This document shows, in pieces, positions 1 to 9,693 of a stretch of DNA of 64,000 bases. The position numbers and the translations under genes were made by a program. Each line of letters begins with the position of its first letter. Position 1 is the first letter of the stretch. Origin of the DNA: Pedobacter sp. PACM 27299 (GTDB lineage Bacteria; Bacteroidota; Bacteroidia; Sphingobacteriales; Sphingobacteriaceae); contig NZ_CP012996.1 in the NCBI RefSeq assembly GCF_001412655.1, forward strand, positions 682,001 to 746,000. Direction: 5' to 3'. The notes under the pieces are model-generated. The model saw nothing but the letters and a program-made list of their open reading frames with translations, did not search any database and was not told the origin of the DNA.

Positions 1-15
1 AAGTAATTTCTTCAT
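1..15 (-). CDS. Possible first codons of a minus-strand gene running off the left edge
   Basis: On the minus strand an ATG at 13-15 is followed by AAG AAA TTA CTT (MKKLL), a usual beginning of a signal peptide. Only five codons are visible, so neither product nor reality of the gene can be judged. The 117 bases to its right (16-132) hold no gene and would contain its promoter. Confidence 0.3.
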
Positions 16-132
16 AATTGTGTTTTATTTAATTTTTATAGCTGATTCGTGTCATAACAACTATTGTGCCGTATTCAACTTAAAGGGCTAATCGTGTAAC
101 ATTTTAGTGGTGACTTAAGGTCTGATTTGGCG

Positions 133-1029
133 CTAATCACCTGATTTAATGGCGTTTTTGTCTTCCTTAGTCAGGCTCTTGGTATGAAAAACAAAATAGG
201 CACCTGGTAGCGAGGATAATGCCGAAATGCTGTAAAATAACAAGCTGATTGTGATCGCTACCTGCGGATCAAGTACAAAATACTTCGCGCCATACATGAA
301 TACCAGTTCTCTTGCGCCCAGACCACCAATAGTAAGTGGAAATAAAGCCAATAAAGAGGAAGCCATAAACAGTAATATATAAGGTAGGAATGGCCCATCA
401 ACCCGCAAAGTATACAATATAAACAGGGCGCAGAGCAGCTGACAGGTTTGTCCGCCCAATGCTTTGAGGTGGATCATTAAAAACGAAGGGACATATTGCT
501 TAAACCACAACTTCAATATCAGGTAATAGCCGGCAGTTCCCAGAATGATCAGGATCCATGCCCAATAAGCGGGGATAGGCAATCCGGTTGTTCTGGAAAG
601 CAGCAGCAACAGCAATACGGTGAGTGCCCACAGACCACTCAGTTTGTCCATAAATACAGCGGTCACTAATTTACGCGTCTCGATGCCATATTCTTTACGC
701 AGCAAAAAGATCTTATAGCCGTCGCCGCCAATTCCGCCAGGAAGAAACATATTGTAAAACATGCCCAGCAGGTATAATTTATAGTTGAGCCATTCCGAAA
801 GCTTCAAGCCGATGCATTCAAAAAAACTTCTGACCCTGGAAGAGGCAAACAATTGAGAACATATAAAGGCAATAAAAGCGCCGGCTAATGGAACTGGATC
901 TGCTTGTGCGACAGTTGCGCGGGTCTTTTCCAGATCTACATTGCTGAATACCCAGAATAAAGCGCCAGCGGTAAGCAGCACCTTGATCAGGATTTTAAAA
1001 ATGGAAAATAGGGTTTTTGACTTTATCAT
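133..1029 (-). CDS. LPG synthase-like / UPF0104 flippase-like integral membrane protein
   Basis: A 298-residue polytopic membrane protein of the lysylphosphatidylglycerol-synthase transmembrane-domain superfamily (UPF0104, YbhN/AglD-like). The family signature LPGGIGGDGYK is at residues 96-106, and a late IGGLGARE motif is also present. It carries the membrane half only; no C-terminal aminoacyl-transfer domain follows, so aminoacylation of lipid is unlikely. Members of this form often sit in glycolipid or polysaccharide loci and are suspected lipid or lipid-sugar translocases. It is the last gene of a tight four-gene minus-strand cluster, starting 5 bases after the deacetylase stop. The family assignment is firm. 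The exact substrate is unknown. Confidence 0.85.
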   Translation of the reverse strand: MIKSKTLFSIFKILIKVLLTAGALFWVFSNVDLEKTRATVAQADPVPLAGAFIAFICSQLFASSRVRSFFECIGLKLSEWLNYKLYLLGMFYNMFLPGGIGGDGYKIFLLRKEYGIETRKLVTAVFMDKLSGLWALTVLLLLLLSRTTGLPIPAYWAWILIILGTAGYYLILKLWFKQYVPSFLMIHLKALGGQTCQLLCALFILYTLRVDGPFLPYILLFMASSLLALFPLTIGGLGARELVFMYGAKYFVLDPQVAITISLLFYSISALSSLPGAYFVFHTKSLTKEDKNAIKSGD

Positions 1030-1034
1030 GTCGC

Positions 1035-1820
1035 TTATATTGGTTTGGATACCCGCTTCACAAAAGAAGCAATCGTCACAAACTCTGCGTTTTTCTGTTT
1101 TAATTTATGGATAAACTGATCCATTCTGCTGATCATTTTCACACCGGTATTCTTGCGTACATATCCTGGAAAGCCAAAGCGCTCCGGATCATCCAGATCG
1201 GTGAATTCCCATGGATGAAAATAAACATTCAGGTAACCATCCGTTTTTATAGTCCAGCGGGCCATAGCCGTATACAGCCACAATGGAAGGTTATGGAAAG
1301 ACAGCCAGAACAATGGGAACCTGATCAGTGGTGTCACTGAAGCCGGGATCTGCAAGACCTTGTCTGTTTTGAAATGAGTTCTTGGCAGGTGCAGGTTATT
1401 GTATCGGCCCGGCAGCCAGGTTGGATTAATCGAGCTGTTGTATTCATAACCTGCATTTTGTATGTCTAGATCATCGGTAGGCTGCATTCTCGCCATGCGG
1501 TATCCGATAACGGGCGCCTGAATGATCTTTTCCAGTTCCAGTCTGGAAGAAAGCAAATGCTCTACTTTGAAATCAGAATGGTAATATCCGTGAGATGCCA
1601 GTTCATGGCCCTGATCCAATATTCGCTGAATCGTTGCAGGCGCATTCTGCGCAAAAATAACGGTGCTAAAAAACGTTGCTTTTACCTGATAGCCTTCCAA
1701 TATATCCAGTATCGCTTCCGTACCTGCAATAGAGATGTCCATTTGATCTTTAAAAGAGATCTCTTTATGGTATTCGAAGGGCATATCAAACTCTTCGATA
1801 TCGAAACTTAGTAGTATCAC
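1035..1820 (-). CDS. Polysaccharide deacetylase (NodB-type, ArnD-like context)
   Basis: A 261-residue NodB-fold deacetylase that removes acyl groups from an amino sugar in a metal-dependent reaction. The catalytic Asp lies in SFDIEEFD (D7), the metal-binding pair is in SHGYYH (H77 and H81), the third motif is around GYRMARMQ, and a late FHPWEF motif supplies the last conserved His. There is no signal peptide, so it probably works in the cytoplasm, as ArnD does on a lipid-linked sugar. It starts 12 bases after the GT2 stop and ends 5 bases before the membrane protein, so all are likely cotranscribed. Substrate inferred from context only. Confidence 0.85.
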   Translation of the reverse strand: MILLSFDIEEFDMPFEYHKEISFKDQMDISIAGTEAILDILEGYQVKATFFSTVIFAQNAPATIQRILDQGHELASHGYYHSDFKVEHLLSSRLELEKIIQAPVIGYRMARMQPTDDLDIQNAGYEYNSSINPTWLPGRYNNLHLPRTHFKTDKVLQIPASVTPLIRFPLFWLSFHNLPLWLYTAMARWTIKTDGYLNVYFHPWEFTDLDDPERFGFPGYVRKNTGVKMISRMDQFIHKLKQKNAEFVTIASFVKRVSKPI

Positions 1821-1832
1821 GTGTGTTGTTTT

Positions 1833-2771
1833 TTAGCTTTTTATATTTGTTGACCGAACGATGTAATTCGGCCTTAATTTGACCTGCATAAACATCTTTC
1901 CAAGGTATATTCCAATAATACCCAGAATGATCAGCTGTAAGCCTCCAAAAAATGCAATGGTCATAATGATGGATGCCCAGCCAGAAACTTCGTGTCCAAA
2001 GGTAAAGGCATAGAGTACATAGGGCAAATATAAGACGGATATTCCGGAAAAGACAAATCCCAGGTAAACGACATTGTACAATGGCTTTATTGAGAAGGAG
2101 GTGACGCCTTGCAGCGCTAAACCAACCATCTTTTTAAAAGTATATTTAGAGCTCCCCGAAAATCTTTCTGCGGGGTCATAGCTGACCGCATATTGTTTAA
2201 AGCCGATCCATTTCACTAAACCACGTAAAAATGGTTCATTCTCATGAAATTCTTTAAAAACATCCACTACTTTTCGATCCAGCAGTCTGAAATCTGAGGC
2301 CCCCTGATCCAATTCCACAGAGGCCATCCGGTTCAGGACCTGATAGAACAATTTTGAAGTGATCCGCTTTTTAAAAGGCAGTCTTTTATCTTCATTTCTG
2401 ATGGTATAAACCACTTCGTGGCCTTCTTCCCATCTTTGAATCAGCTCCGGAATCAGCTCCGGCGGATGCTGCATGTCACCATCCATACAGATCACACCCG
2501 CACCGCGCGCATGGTCCATCCCGGCTTTAACGGCCTGCTGATGTCCAAAATTACGGGAAAATTCAATATGAAAAATATGATCACTATGTTTGGCCATCAT
2601 TTCCAATACGGCCATGGTGCTGTCTGTACAGCCATCTGCCACAAAAATGATTTCAAATGTATAGTTCGGCAAGCCAGCGAAGACTTCCCGGATACTGGCC
2701 GCAATTACAGGGATATTGTCTGCTTCATTGTAAGCAGGAATCACCACGGAGATTAACCTTTGATTAGTCAT
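1833..2771 (-). CDS. GT2 polyprenyl-phosphate sugar transferase (DPM1/GtrB/ArnC type)
   Basis: A 312-residue family-2 glycosyltransferase. The N-terminal GT-A domain begins VVIPAYNEADN, has VADGCTDST in place of the usual VDDGSTDGT, and has a DGD metal-binding motif at residues 97-99 followed by MQHPPE. An SDFRLLDRKV motif follows, and the C-terminus has two membrane segments. This layout fits enzymes that charge undecaprenyl phosphate with one sugar. Its start overlaps the end of the upstream GT87 gene by 8 bases, which suggests translational coupling. The donor sugar cannot be read from sequence. Confidence 0.88.
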   Translation of the reverse strand: MTNQRLISVVIPAYNEADNIPVIAASIREVFAGLPNYTFEIIFVADGCTDSTMAVLEMMAKHSDHIFHIEFSRNFGHQQAVKAGMDHARGAGVICMDGDMQHPPELIPELIQRWEEGHEVVYTIRNEDKRLPFKKRITSKLFYQVLNRMASVELDQGASDFRLLDRKVVDVFKEFHENEPFLRGLVKWIGFKQYAVSYDPAERFSGSSKYTFKKMVGLALQGVTSFSIKPLYNVVYLGFVFSGISVLYLPYVLYAFTFGHEVSGWASIIMTIAFFGGLQLIILGIIGIYLGKMFMQVKLRPNYIVRSTNIKS

Positions 2772-3960
2772 GAGCCGGAATGGATTTTCTAAAATCTACG
2801 GTCAACATCTGATATACGATGGTCAGCCAAACCAATACACAAGGTAATGCTTTTAAAGAATAAGGCATAATATAGGTTCTTCTGATGTGTCTCGGAAATA
2901 AATCTGAAGGGGAGAAACTGGTCAGTAACATGGCAAAAACAAATAGGGCAATGACCCACCATTTTTTTGGATCCGGCTGGATGATGAACCAGATGGCTAC
3001 GCCCAGCATGGCAATAATATAGGTTGGCGATTCTGAACCACTGCTGAAGATCACAGTAAATATCAAAACCGAGCTCAGCATCATCAGTTGAAAATCAGTG
3101 CTTTTATATTGGCTCACACGAAGGTAAGGCAAGGCAAATAAGGCTAATCCTCCCAGCAAAAACGGGGTGTTTGGAATGGAAGCATCCCCGGAGATGCGCC
3201 TCACCATTCCCATGACGGAAATGTCCTGCATAGAAACCAGGGAGGCATTCAGTGAGTTTTTATAGATTAAGGATTCCTTCCAGTCAATATGAGAGGACCA
3301 GACAAAATTCAGGTCTGAAAGCACTGCAGGTAAAAATGTCAGTATCGGCAATAATATCAGTCCACCGACAACAAACTTTGTTTTATTCTTCGCAAAGAAG
3401 AAGAAAGCCAGTCCAACGATGCCATATAATTTCACTAAAAAACCAATGATGATCATCGCTGCAGCTTTGACTTCCTGCTGTTTATAGATAAAAGAAAAAG
3501 CGAGTAAGATCAAGCCGGTCAGCGCTACATTGAACTGGAAACTCAATAAGGCAGTGAGTGCCTCATGTAAACAGATGATGGCTACCCAGGACTGCTGTTT
3601 CTGCTTAATCGGCAGGTTATAAATCCCCCAATACAAGACCAGTGCATTACACACGTTCCATAGAACGGCTCCGAAAGCATCCGGTAAAAGTGCGAACGGA
3701 GCGATCAGCAGGGCAAAGAATGGGCCGTAGTGATTGCTGTCCAGATACAGCAGCGGATTTTCTGTATATAAATTCAGGTGGTTTATGCTATGCCAAAATA
3801 CATGCTTGAAAATTTTGTAATTGTTGTAAGTGCCGTGTAAATACTGTTTGGTAGCTGAAACGACTGCAGCAATCAGGTATAAGCCCAGTATTACTTTTTT
3901 ATCCAGGATAAATGCAACTAAGCGGTTCGGAGCTTTGCTTGGAATAGACATTGAAGACAT
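2764..3960 (-). CDS. GT87-family (DUF2029) polyprenol-phosphate-dependent glycosyltransferase
   Basis: A 398-residue polytopic membrane protein with about ten hydrophobic segments, a short cytoplasmic N-terminus and a first large loop containing NLYTENPLLYLDSNHYGP, which fits the GT87/DUF2029 family. These GT-C enzymes take a sugar from a polyprenol-phosphate carrier on the outer face of the inner membrane and add it to a glycan or lipid. It heads the four-gene minus-strand cluster and overlaps the GT2 gene that would supply its donor. Acceptor unknown. Confidence 0.8.
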   Translation of the reverse strand: MSSMSIPSKAPNRLVAFILDKKVILGLYLIAAVVSATKQYLHGTYNNYKIFKHVFWHSINHLNLYTENPLLYLDSNHYGPFFALLIAPFALLPDAFGAVLWNVCNALVLYWGIYNLPIKQKQQSWVAIICLHEALTALLSFQFNVALTGLILLAFSFIYKQQEVKAAAMIIIGFLVKLYGIVGLAFFFFAKNKTKFVVGGLILLPILTFLPAVLSDLNFVWSSHIDWKESLIYKNSLNASLVSMQDISVMGMVRRISGDASIPNTPFLLGGLALFALPYLRVSQYKSTDFQLMMLSSVLIFTVIFSSGSESPTYIIAMLGVAIWFIIQPDPKKWWVIALFVFAMLLTSFSPSDLFPRHIRRTYIMPYSLKALPCVLVWLTIVYQMLTVDFRKSIPAHD

Positions 3961-4498
3961 AGATGCAAATGTGTGTGTGTTCCTGTTTTAATCAGTCGAG
4001 CTTGGTATTGATCAATACGATTAGGGATGTCGCTGGATCTCTTTGCTTACAGGTGTTTTTCTTAATCTAATTAATTTGGTAAATGGTTTTTTATAGCGCT
4101 CGCTAGCTGCGGTCTATGCTTTTTATGGAATAGCACGCTTTAATAAGCAAAGGTAAATTTTCGGCATATATAATAGATGATTTGATTGAAAATATGTTAC
4201 ATTAATTAGGGGAATAATTAAAATCAATTTAACTGAGGCTCAATGAATCTAACATGGCTTTGGAATGGCGTTTAAAGCGATCGGTTTAAAACACAAAGCT
4301 GTGATTGAATTTTTGATTGAATTCAGATCGCTGAAAACTGAGGCTATTTTCGGGAGATTACGGTAGGATAGTGCACAAAATCTTCTCCTGATTATTCTTG
4401 GAAAAAGAAAACATACCATTATAATAATTGGTTTTAATAGCACTAATAATTTGTTAGATTTGAGAAAGACCAGGTAATAATTATAAAAATAACCGTTT
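3961..4498. other. Intergenic region of about 540 bp without a convincing gene
   Basis: This gap separates the divergent GT87 and acyl-CoA ligase genes. It is AT-rich. A minus-strand open frame at 4249-4515 (88 codons) has low-complexity hydrophobic and basic composition, no recognisable family, and would begin inside the ligase gene, so I regard it as chance. The only signal I can point to is the TAGATTTG element at 4455-4462, which serves the ligase. Confidence 0.6.
4455..4462 (+). promoter_or_regulatory. Candidate Bacteroidota -7 element of the acyl-CoA ligase gene
   Basis: TAGATTTG is a perfect match to TAnnTTTG, 36 bases before the ATG. A TTG at 4428-4430 is a possible -33 element at a slightly long spacing. 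Confidence 0.45.
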
Positions 4499-6271
4499 AT
4501 GGCTGTAAATATCACACGCGTATTTGATTTACTTCAATACAATTTAGAGAATTTTCCCAAAGAGGAGTTTATAAGTGGTAAGGTTAAAGGGGAGTGGAAA
4601 AAATATAGTACCCAGCATTTTTGTGAAACGGTGGATACACTGAGCAGAGGTTTGCTGGGGATCGGTGTCAAAAAAGGGTCAAAGGTTGCTGTTATGTCTG
4701 CCAATCGCCCGGAATGGAACATTACAGACTTCGCAATTATACAGTTAGGTGCCTACCAGGTACCTTTATACCCGACATTAGCGGAGCATGACATTAAGTT
4801 TATTTTGGAAAATGCAGCTGTGAATGTTGTTTTTGTAGCGGATGAACTGATCTATCAAAAAGTAAAAATAGCTGCTGCAGAATTGACATCGGAGCTGAAG
4901 GTGTATAGTTTCGATCCGGTAAAAGGAATTCCCTCCTGGGAGGAATTGCTGGAGGCAGGGAAGGCTCAGGGCGGACTGGACTTGGAAGTTTACCGTGCGG
5001 AAGTGAAAGCTGATGATATTTTAACCTTAATCTATACCTCTGGTACTACAGGTACACCAAAAGGAGTGATGCTGACCCATGACAACCTGGTGAAAAATTT
5101 TGAAAAGTCTTCGGTGCTGGTGCCTCCTGGACTCCACAAGGCATTGAGCTTTTTACCATTATCGCATATTTTTGAACGCATGATTGTGTACCTCCACATG
5201 TACAAAGGAGCATCAGTATATTATGCAGAAAGTATGGAAACTATTGTGGGCGACATACAATTTGTGAAACCCAATGCTTTCTCTACTGTTCCACGTTTGC
5301 TGGAAAAGGTATACGATAAAATTATGGAGAAAGGAAAGGAATTAACAGGCATCAAAAGAGGCATATTTTTCTGGGCGCTTTCCGTTGCGGAAAAATTCGA
5401 ATTCGATAACGGTCCTTTTTATAAGTTCAAACTCGGCATTGCCAGAAAGCTGGTCTTTAAGAAATGGCAGGAAGCGCTGGGCGGCGAAATTGTGGTGATT
5501 GTTTCTGGAGGAGCTGCTTTAAACGCGCGTTTATGCAGGATTTTCTGGGCAGCAGGAATGCCGGTCATGGAAGGATACGGCTTAACAGAAACTTCGCCGG
5601 TGATCACGGTAAATTATATCGGGGCCACCAGATTTGGAACTGTAGGGCCGCCGATTGATGGCGTAGAAGTGAAGATTGCTGAAGATGGGGAAGTATTGGC
5701 CCGCGGACATAACATTATGAAAGGCTATTATAACCATCCAGAACTGACTGCTGAGTCTATAGACAAAGACGGCTGGTTCCATACCGGAGATATTGGCGAA
5801 CTGATCGAAGGCAGGTTCCTGAAAATCACCGATCGTAAAAAAGAAATCTTTAAAACGGCAGGCGGCAAATACGTAGCTCCACAGATGCTGGAAAATAAAT
5901 TGAAAGAATCCCCTTTGGTGGAGCAGGTAATGGTACTTGGTGAAAACAGAAAGTTTCCATCGGCCTTAATTATTCCTACTTTTGCAGCGCTGAAAACCTG
6001 GTGTGCTAAAAAGGGAATTGCTTATACCACCAATGAACTGATGATCAAAGATCCGCAGGTATTGAAAAAGTATGATGAAATTGTTGCTTTTAGCGGCAAG
6101 GAGTTTGGCAAATGGGAACAGGTGAAACGCATTGCATTGCTCTCCAAAGAGTGGAGCATTGAAGGCGGTGAGCTGACCCCTAAACTGAGCTTAAAAAGAA
6201 AGGTCATTCTGGAGAAAAACGGACTGATCATAGAAAAAATTTATACAGATGCAGCGGATTATAAGGGCTAG
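4499..6271 (+). CDS. Long-chain fatty acid--CoA ligase (AMP-forming)
   Basis: A 590-residue AMP-dependent synthetase that activates fatty acids to acyl-CoA through an acyl-adenylate, feeding beta-oxidation or lipid synthesis. The P-loop-like motif TSGTTGTPKG is at residues 180-189. The adenine motif GYGLTETSP, the hinge region GWFHTGDIGE and the KITDRKKEIFKTAGGKYV stretch follow. The length fits the FadD15-like bacterial long-chain group. The next gene (gamma-glutamyltransferase) begins inside its last codons (23-base overlap). The beta-oxidation operon lies 6 kb downstream, separately promoted. Chain-length preference is not readable. Confidence 0.92.
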   Translation: MAVNITRVFDLLQYNLENFPKEEFISGKVKGEWKKYSTQHFCETVDTLSRGLLGIGVKKGSKVAVMSANRPEWNITDFAIIQLGAYQVPLYPTLAEHDIKFILENAAVNVVFVADELIYQKVKIAAAELTSELKVYSFDPVKGIPSWEELLEAGKAQGGLDLEVYRAEVKADDILTLIYTSGTTGTPKGVMLTHDNLVKNFEKSSVLVPPGLHKALSFLPLSHIFERMIVYLHMYKGASVYYAESMETIVGDIQFVKPNAFSTVPRLLEKVYDKIMEKGKELTGIKRGIFFWALSVAEKFEFDNGPFYKFKLGIARKLVFKKWQEALGGEIVVIVSGGAALNARLCRIFWAAGMPVMEGYGLTETSPVITVNYIGATRFGTVGPPIDGVEVKIAEDGEVLARGHNIMKGYYNHPELTAESIDKDGWFHTGDIGELIEGRFLKITDRKKEIFKTAGGKYVAPQMLENKLKESPLVEQVMVLGENRKFPSALIIPTFAALKTWCAKKGIAYTTNELMIKDPQVLKKYDEIVAFSGKEFGKWEQVKRIALLSKEWSIEGGELTPKLSLKRKVILEKNGLIIEKIYTDAADYKG

Positions 6272-7967
6272 ATTATTTTTAAATATCAATGGGTTTTTGC
6301 TGATTACGGCCGTCCTATTATCAGGATGTGCAGGTACTCAGCCGGCTAGGAAAAATGAGAAAGACTACCGCAATGGGATGGTAGTTTCTGCCAGTCCTTT
6401 TGCCTCGAAAGTAGGGCTGGACATTTTGAAAAAAGGTGGAAATGCGGTGGATGCCGCAGTAGCCGTCCAATTTGCACTAGCCGTAGTATACCCCAATGCC
6501 GGAAATATCGGGGGCGGTGGTTTTATGGTTTATCGCGCTGCGGATGGCAGCAGCAATACCCTTGATTTTAGAGAAAAAGCCGGTGCTGCAGCATCAAGAG
6601 ATATGTACCTGGATCAATCTGGTGCACCTATTGTCGATAAAAGCCTGTATGGGCAGCTGGCAGCTGGTGTTCCCGGTTCAGTTGCAGGTATGGTGACCGC
6701 ACATGAAAAATATGGAAAATTGCCTTGGGCAACTTTAGTAGAGCCGGCAATTTTACTCGCCAGAAATGGTTTCCCCCTGAGCAAGCAGCAGGTGGGAGAG
6801 TTCAATGAGCTTCGCGAAAAATTACTGCAATTCAATCCGGATGGTACCGCTTTGCTGAAAGATGGCAAATGGACCGAAGGGGAGCTGCTGAAACAGGAAG
6901 AACTGGCCAGTACGCTGGAGCTGATCCGTGATCAAGGAAGGGCAGGGTTTTACGAAGGTAAAGTGGCGGATCTTTTATTAAAGGAAATGAATCGTGGTGG
7001 CGGTATCCTGACTAAAGCAGATTTACAACACTATCAGGCGATCTGGCGCAGGCCGATCACCGGAACATATAAAGATTACCGCATCATTACCATGCCTCCC
7101 CCATCCAGTGGAGGAATTGCGCTGATTCAGCTCTTGAAATCTGTGGAGCCATTTCCATTGAAAAAATGGGGATTCCAGCAGGATTCTACCGTACAGCTCA
7201 TGGTGGAAGCAGAAAGAAGGGTGTATGCCGATCGTGCCACGCATTTGGGTGACCCAGATTTCTATGACGTTCCTGCAAATGCATTAATGAAAGATCAGTA
7301 CATTAAGGACCGGATGAAAAGCATGGACTGGCTAAAGGCAACGCCCAGCGCTTCAGTTAAAGCAGGTGCAGTCCAGGGAAAAGAACATGAAGAAACCACG
7401 CATTATTCTATTGTAGATCAGGAAGGGAATGCAGTTTCTGTAACCACTACCCTGAACGGCTCCTATGGTGCAACAGTAGTAGTGAAAGGCGCAGGATTTC
7501 TACTCAACAATGAAATGGATGATTTTTCTGTGAAACCAGGGGCAGCCAATATGTATGGCCTGATTGGCGGCGAAGCGAATGCAATCGCGCCAGGAAAACG
7601 TATGCTGAGCTCTATGACGCCTACTATTCTTGAAAAAGATGGAAAACTATTCATGGTCGTGGGGACGCCTGGAGGATCGACGATTATAACGTCTGTTTTT
7701 CAGACCATTCTAAATGTGATCGAATTTGACCATAATATGCAGCAGGCAGTGTCTGCTAAACGTTTTCACCACCAATGGTTACCCGATTTGATCTATACTG
7801 AAAAAGGAGCAATAGATTCGATCACCCGCGTTAAACTGCAAGCTAAAGGCTATATCATTGCACCAAGAGGACCAATGGGTAGAGTAGACGCAATCCTGAA
7901 AACAAAACAAGGTGGTTATCAGGGTGCTGCAGATCCGCGTGGTGATGATCAATGGCTCGGTTGGTAG
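6249..7967 (+). CDS. ggt: Gamma-glutamyltransferase (lipoprotein)
   Basis: A 572-residue Ntn-hydrolase of the GGT family, which cleaves the gamma-glutamyl bond of glutathione and similar peptides outside the cytoplasm. The N-terminus is a lipoprotein signal with lipobox LLSGC, so it is probably membrane-anchored. The autocleavage/nucleophile Thr is in EETTHYSIVD. NNEMDDF and MLSSMTPTI supply substrate-pocket residues, and the glycine-rich GTPGGSTI is near the end. The start is inside the 3' end of the acyl-CoA ligase gene, the only ATG that preserves the signal peptide. The two are probably cotranscribed although functionally unrelated. Confidence 0.93.
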   Translation: MQRIIRARLFLNINGFLLITAVLLSGCAGTQPARKNEKDYRNGMVVSASPFASKVGLDILKKGGNAVDAAVAVQFALAVVYPNAGNIGGGGFMVYRAADGSSNTLDFREKAGAAASRDMYLDQSGAPIVDKSLYGQLAAGVPGSVAGMVTAHEKYGKLPWATLVEPAILLARNGFPLSKQQVGEFNELREKLLQFNPDGTALLKDGKWTEGELLKQEELASTLELIRDQGRAGFYEGKVADLLLKEMNRGGGILTKADLQHYQAIWRRPITGTYKDYRIITMPPPSSGGIALIQLLKSVEPFPLKKWGFQQDSTVQLMVEAERRVYADRATHLGDPDFYDVPANALMKDQYIKDRMKSMDWLKATPSASVKAGAVQGKEHEETTHYSIVDQEGNAVSVTTTLNGSYGATVVVKGAGFLLNNEMDDFSVKPGAANMYGLIGGEANAIAPGKRMLSSMTPTILEKDGKLFMVVGTPGGSTIITSVFQTILNVIEFDHNMQQAVSAKRFHHQWLPDLIYTEKGAIDSITRVKLQAKGYIIAPRGPMGRVDAILKTKQGGYQGAADPRGDDQWLGW

Positions 7968-8091
7968 CTGTCTGAAATTCCACACACTTATTTTCAAATT
8001 ACAGTCGTTTAAAGCAGTTTAAATAATTGGCCTGAGTATTGAATTGATTTCAATGATTAAACATTGTAATAATTTATTCAATACTTATCTT

Positions 8092-9408
8092 ATGAAACAA
8101 AATCTATTTAAAGCCCTGCCTGTAGCTTTTGCTGCGCTCCTAATCGGAGGTTCTGTTCAGGCACAGGATCAAGCAGGTACAACCTCAAATCAGTTGACTA
8201 CCTGGTCGATTGGCCTTAATGCTGGGGTTTTAACTCCTTTATCTCCTCTTGGTGGACATAATGATTTCTCTAATATGAAATCCAGCTTAGGTTACGGACT
8301 TTATATTAAGAAACAAATTACCCCTTATTTCTCCCTGCGTTTAGACGGAGTGAGAGGTAAATTGAAAGGTGATAACTCTGAAAACTGGAAAAGCGGTTCG
8401 CCAAATGCCAGTCCTGTAAATGCTTTTGAAACTAACCTGGACTATTCAGGAACTTTAAACGCAGTGGTAAATTTATTTAACATCAGTATGTTCAATGCGA
8501 ACAGTGCAGTACAATTGTACGCTTCTGGTGGTGCTGGTTTAGCGGGTTACAAAGTGAAAACTTCAGCAACCTCTGGTGGTGCATTAGTAGACTATGCTGG
8601 TGGTAAAACAATTTCGGAATTGATTATTCCAGTTGGATTAGGTGCTAAATTTAAATTAGCAGACCGTGTAAACTTAGATTTAGGGTGGACTGTTAACTTT
8701 GTTGATGGTGATAATCTTGATGGTTATGCACGTGGTAACAGCAGCGATAAATATAACTACGGTTATGCAGGTTTAGAGTTTGCCTTAGGAAAAGGATCGA
8801 AACAATTGGCATGGCATAACCCGGTAGCTTTGACTTACGAAGAAGCTTTATCGGCAAAACAAACCGCAAATGCATTAAAAGCTGAGAATGATAAATTAAG
8901 AGGCGAAATGAACGACCTGTTAAAAGATTCTGATGGCGATGGTGTTGCGGATAAATTGGATAAATGTCCAGGTACTCCAGCAGGCGTTGTTGTTGACGGT
9001 TCTGGCTGTCCATTGAAAATCCCTGTACCAGTAATTCAGGAAAAAGTAATCATCACTGAAGCTGACCGTAAGGTAGTAGAAGAAGCGATTAAAAACTTAG
9101 AGTTTGATTTAGGAAAAGCAACGATCCGTGATAAATCTTACGCTACTTTAAACCGTGTTGCAGCATTATTAGTAGAGAAAAACTTTAGCCTTAAATTGGC
9201 AGGTCATACTGATAACACTGGTTCTATGGCTTTAAACTTACGTTTGTCGAAAGAAAGAGCGGAAGCTGTGAAAGCTTATTTAGTATCTCAAGGTGCTAAT
9301 CCTTCACGTATTGAAGCAGTAGGTTATGGTCCAAACCAACCAATTGCAACGAATAAAACTGCCGCTGGTCGTCAACAAAATAGAAGAGTAGAATTTACAC
9401 TTTACTAG
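8092..9408 (+). CDS. OmpA-family outer membrane protein with TSP3 repeat
   Basis: I choose the ATG at 8092 over 8044 because it begins a clean signal peptide (MKQNLFKALP... ending SVQAQ). The mature protein has an N-terminal eight-strand-type beta-barrel, a short coiled-coil-like segment (ALKAENDKLRGEMNDL), a thrombospondin type-3 calcium motif (DSDGDGVADKLDKCPGTPAG), and a C-terminal OmpA peptidoglycan-binding domain with the typical GHTDNTGS and LSKERAEAVKAYL segments. It would tether the outer membrane to peptidoglycan. An intrinsic terminator follows directly, so it is probably monocistronic. Confidence 0.93.
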   Translation: MKQNLFKALPVAFAALLIGGSVQAQDQAGTTSNQLTTWSIGLNAGVLTPLSPLGGHNDFSNMKSSLGYGLYIKKQITPYFSLRLDGVRGKLKGDNSENWKSGSPNASPVNAFETNLDYSGTLNAVVNLFNISMFNANSAVQLYASGGAGLAGYKVKTSATSGGALVDYAGGKTISELIIPVGLGAKFKLADRVNLDLGWTVNFVDGDNLDGYARGNSSDKYNYGYAGLEFALGKGSKQLAWHNPVALTYEEALSAKQTANALKAENDKLRGEMNDLLKDSDGDGVADKLDKCPGTPAGVVVDGSGCPLKIPVPVIQEKVIITEADRKVVEEAIKNLEFDLGKATIRDKSYATLNRVAALLVEKNFSLKLAGHTDNTGSMALNLRLSKERAEAVKAYLVSQGANPSRIEAVGYGPNQPIATNKTAAGRQQNRRVEFTLY

Positions 9409-9430
9409 TCGGTATTTAAATACTGAAAAG

Positions 9431-9466
9431 AAAACTGCCTTGCGATGAGCAAGGCGGTTTTTTTTG
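9431..9466 (+). terminator. Intrinsic terminator of the ompA-like gene
   Basis: A ten-pair stem (ACTGCCTTGC with GCAAGGCGGT, one G-U pair) and five-base loop, followed by a run of eight T. Confidence 0.85.
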
Positions 9467-9693
9467 TGCTTAACTTTTTGAAGACATTCCATTTTTGTGA
9501 TTTCATTTAAGGGAATTAGAGGGGCTTGGTAGGGCCCCTCTTCACAAATTTGCTTTCAAACCCTGTTTCAAGGGCGATTTTAAATACGATTAATTACTAA
9601 TAATGTTAGTAATTAATTAAAGGTTATAAGAGGTGTGCTATTGTTTATTAGTATCTTGGTGTTTTATAATTCTAACCATTAACCCCTTGTATC

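Noticed and set aside
4097..4107. GCGCTCGCTAG, whose reverse complement occurs at about 40968
   Set aside because: Hundreds of 11-base matches between distant places are expected by chance in 64 kb; no further similarity around the two sites.
4249..4515. 88-codon minus-strand ORF in the gap before the acyl-CoA ligase gene
   Set aside because: Starts inside the ligase gene, covers its promoter, has no family resemblance and odd composition; most likely chance.
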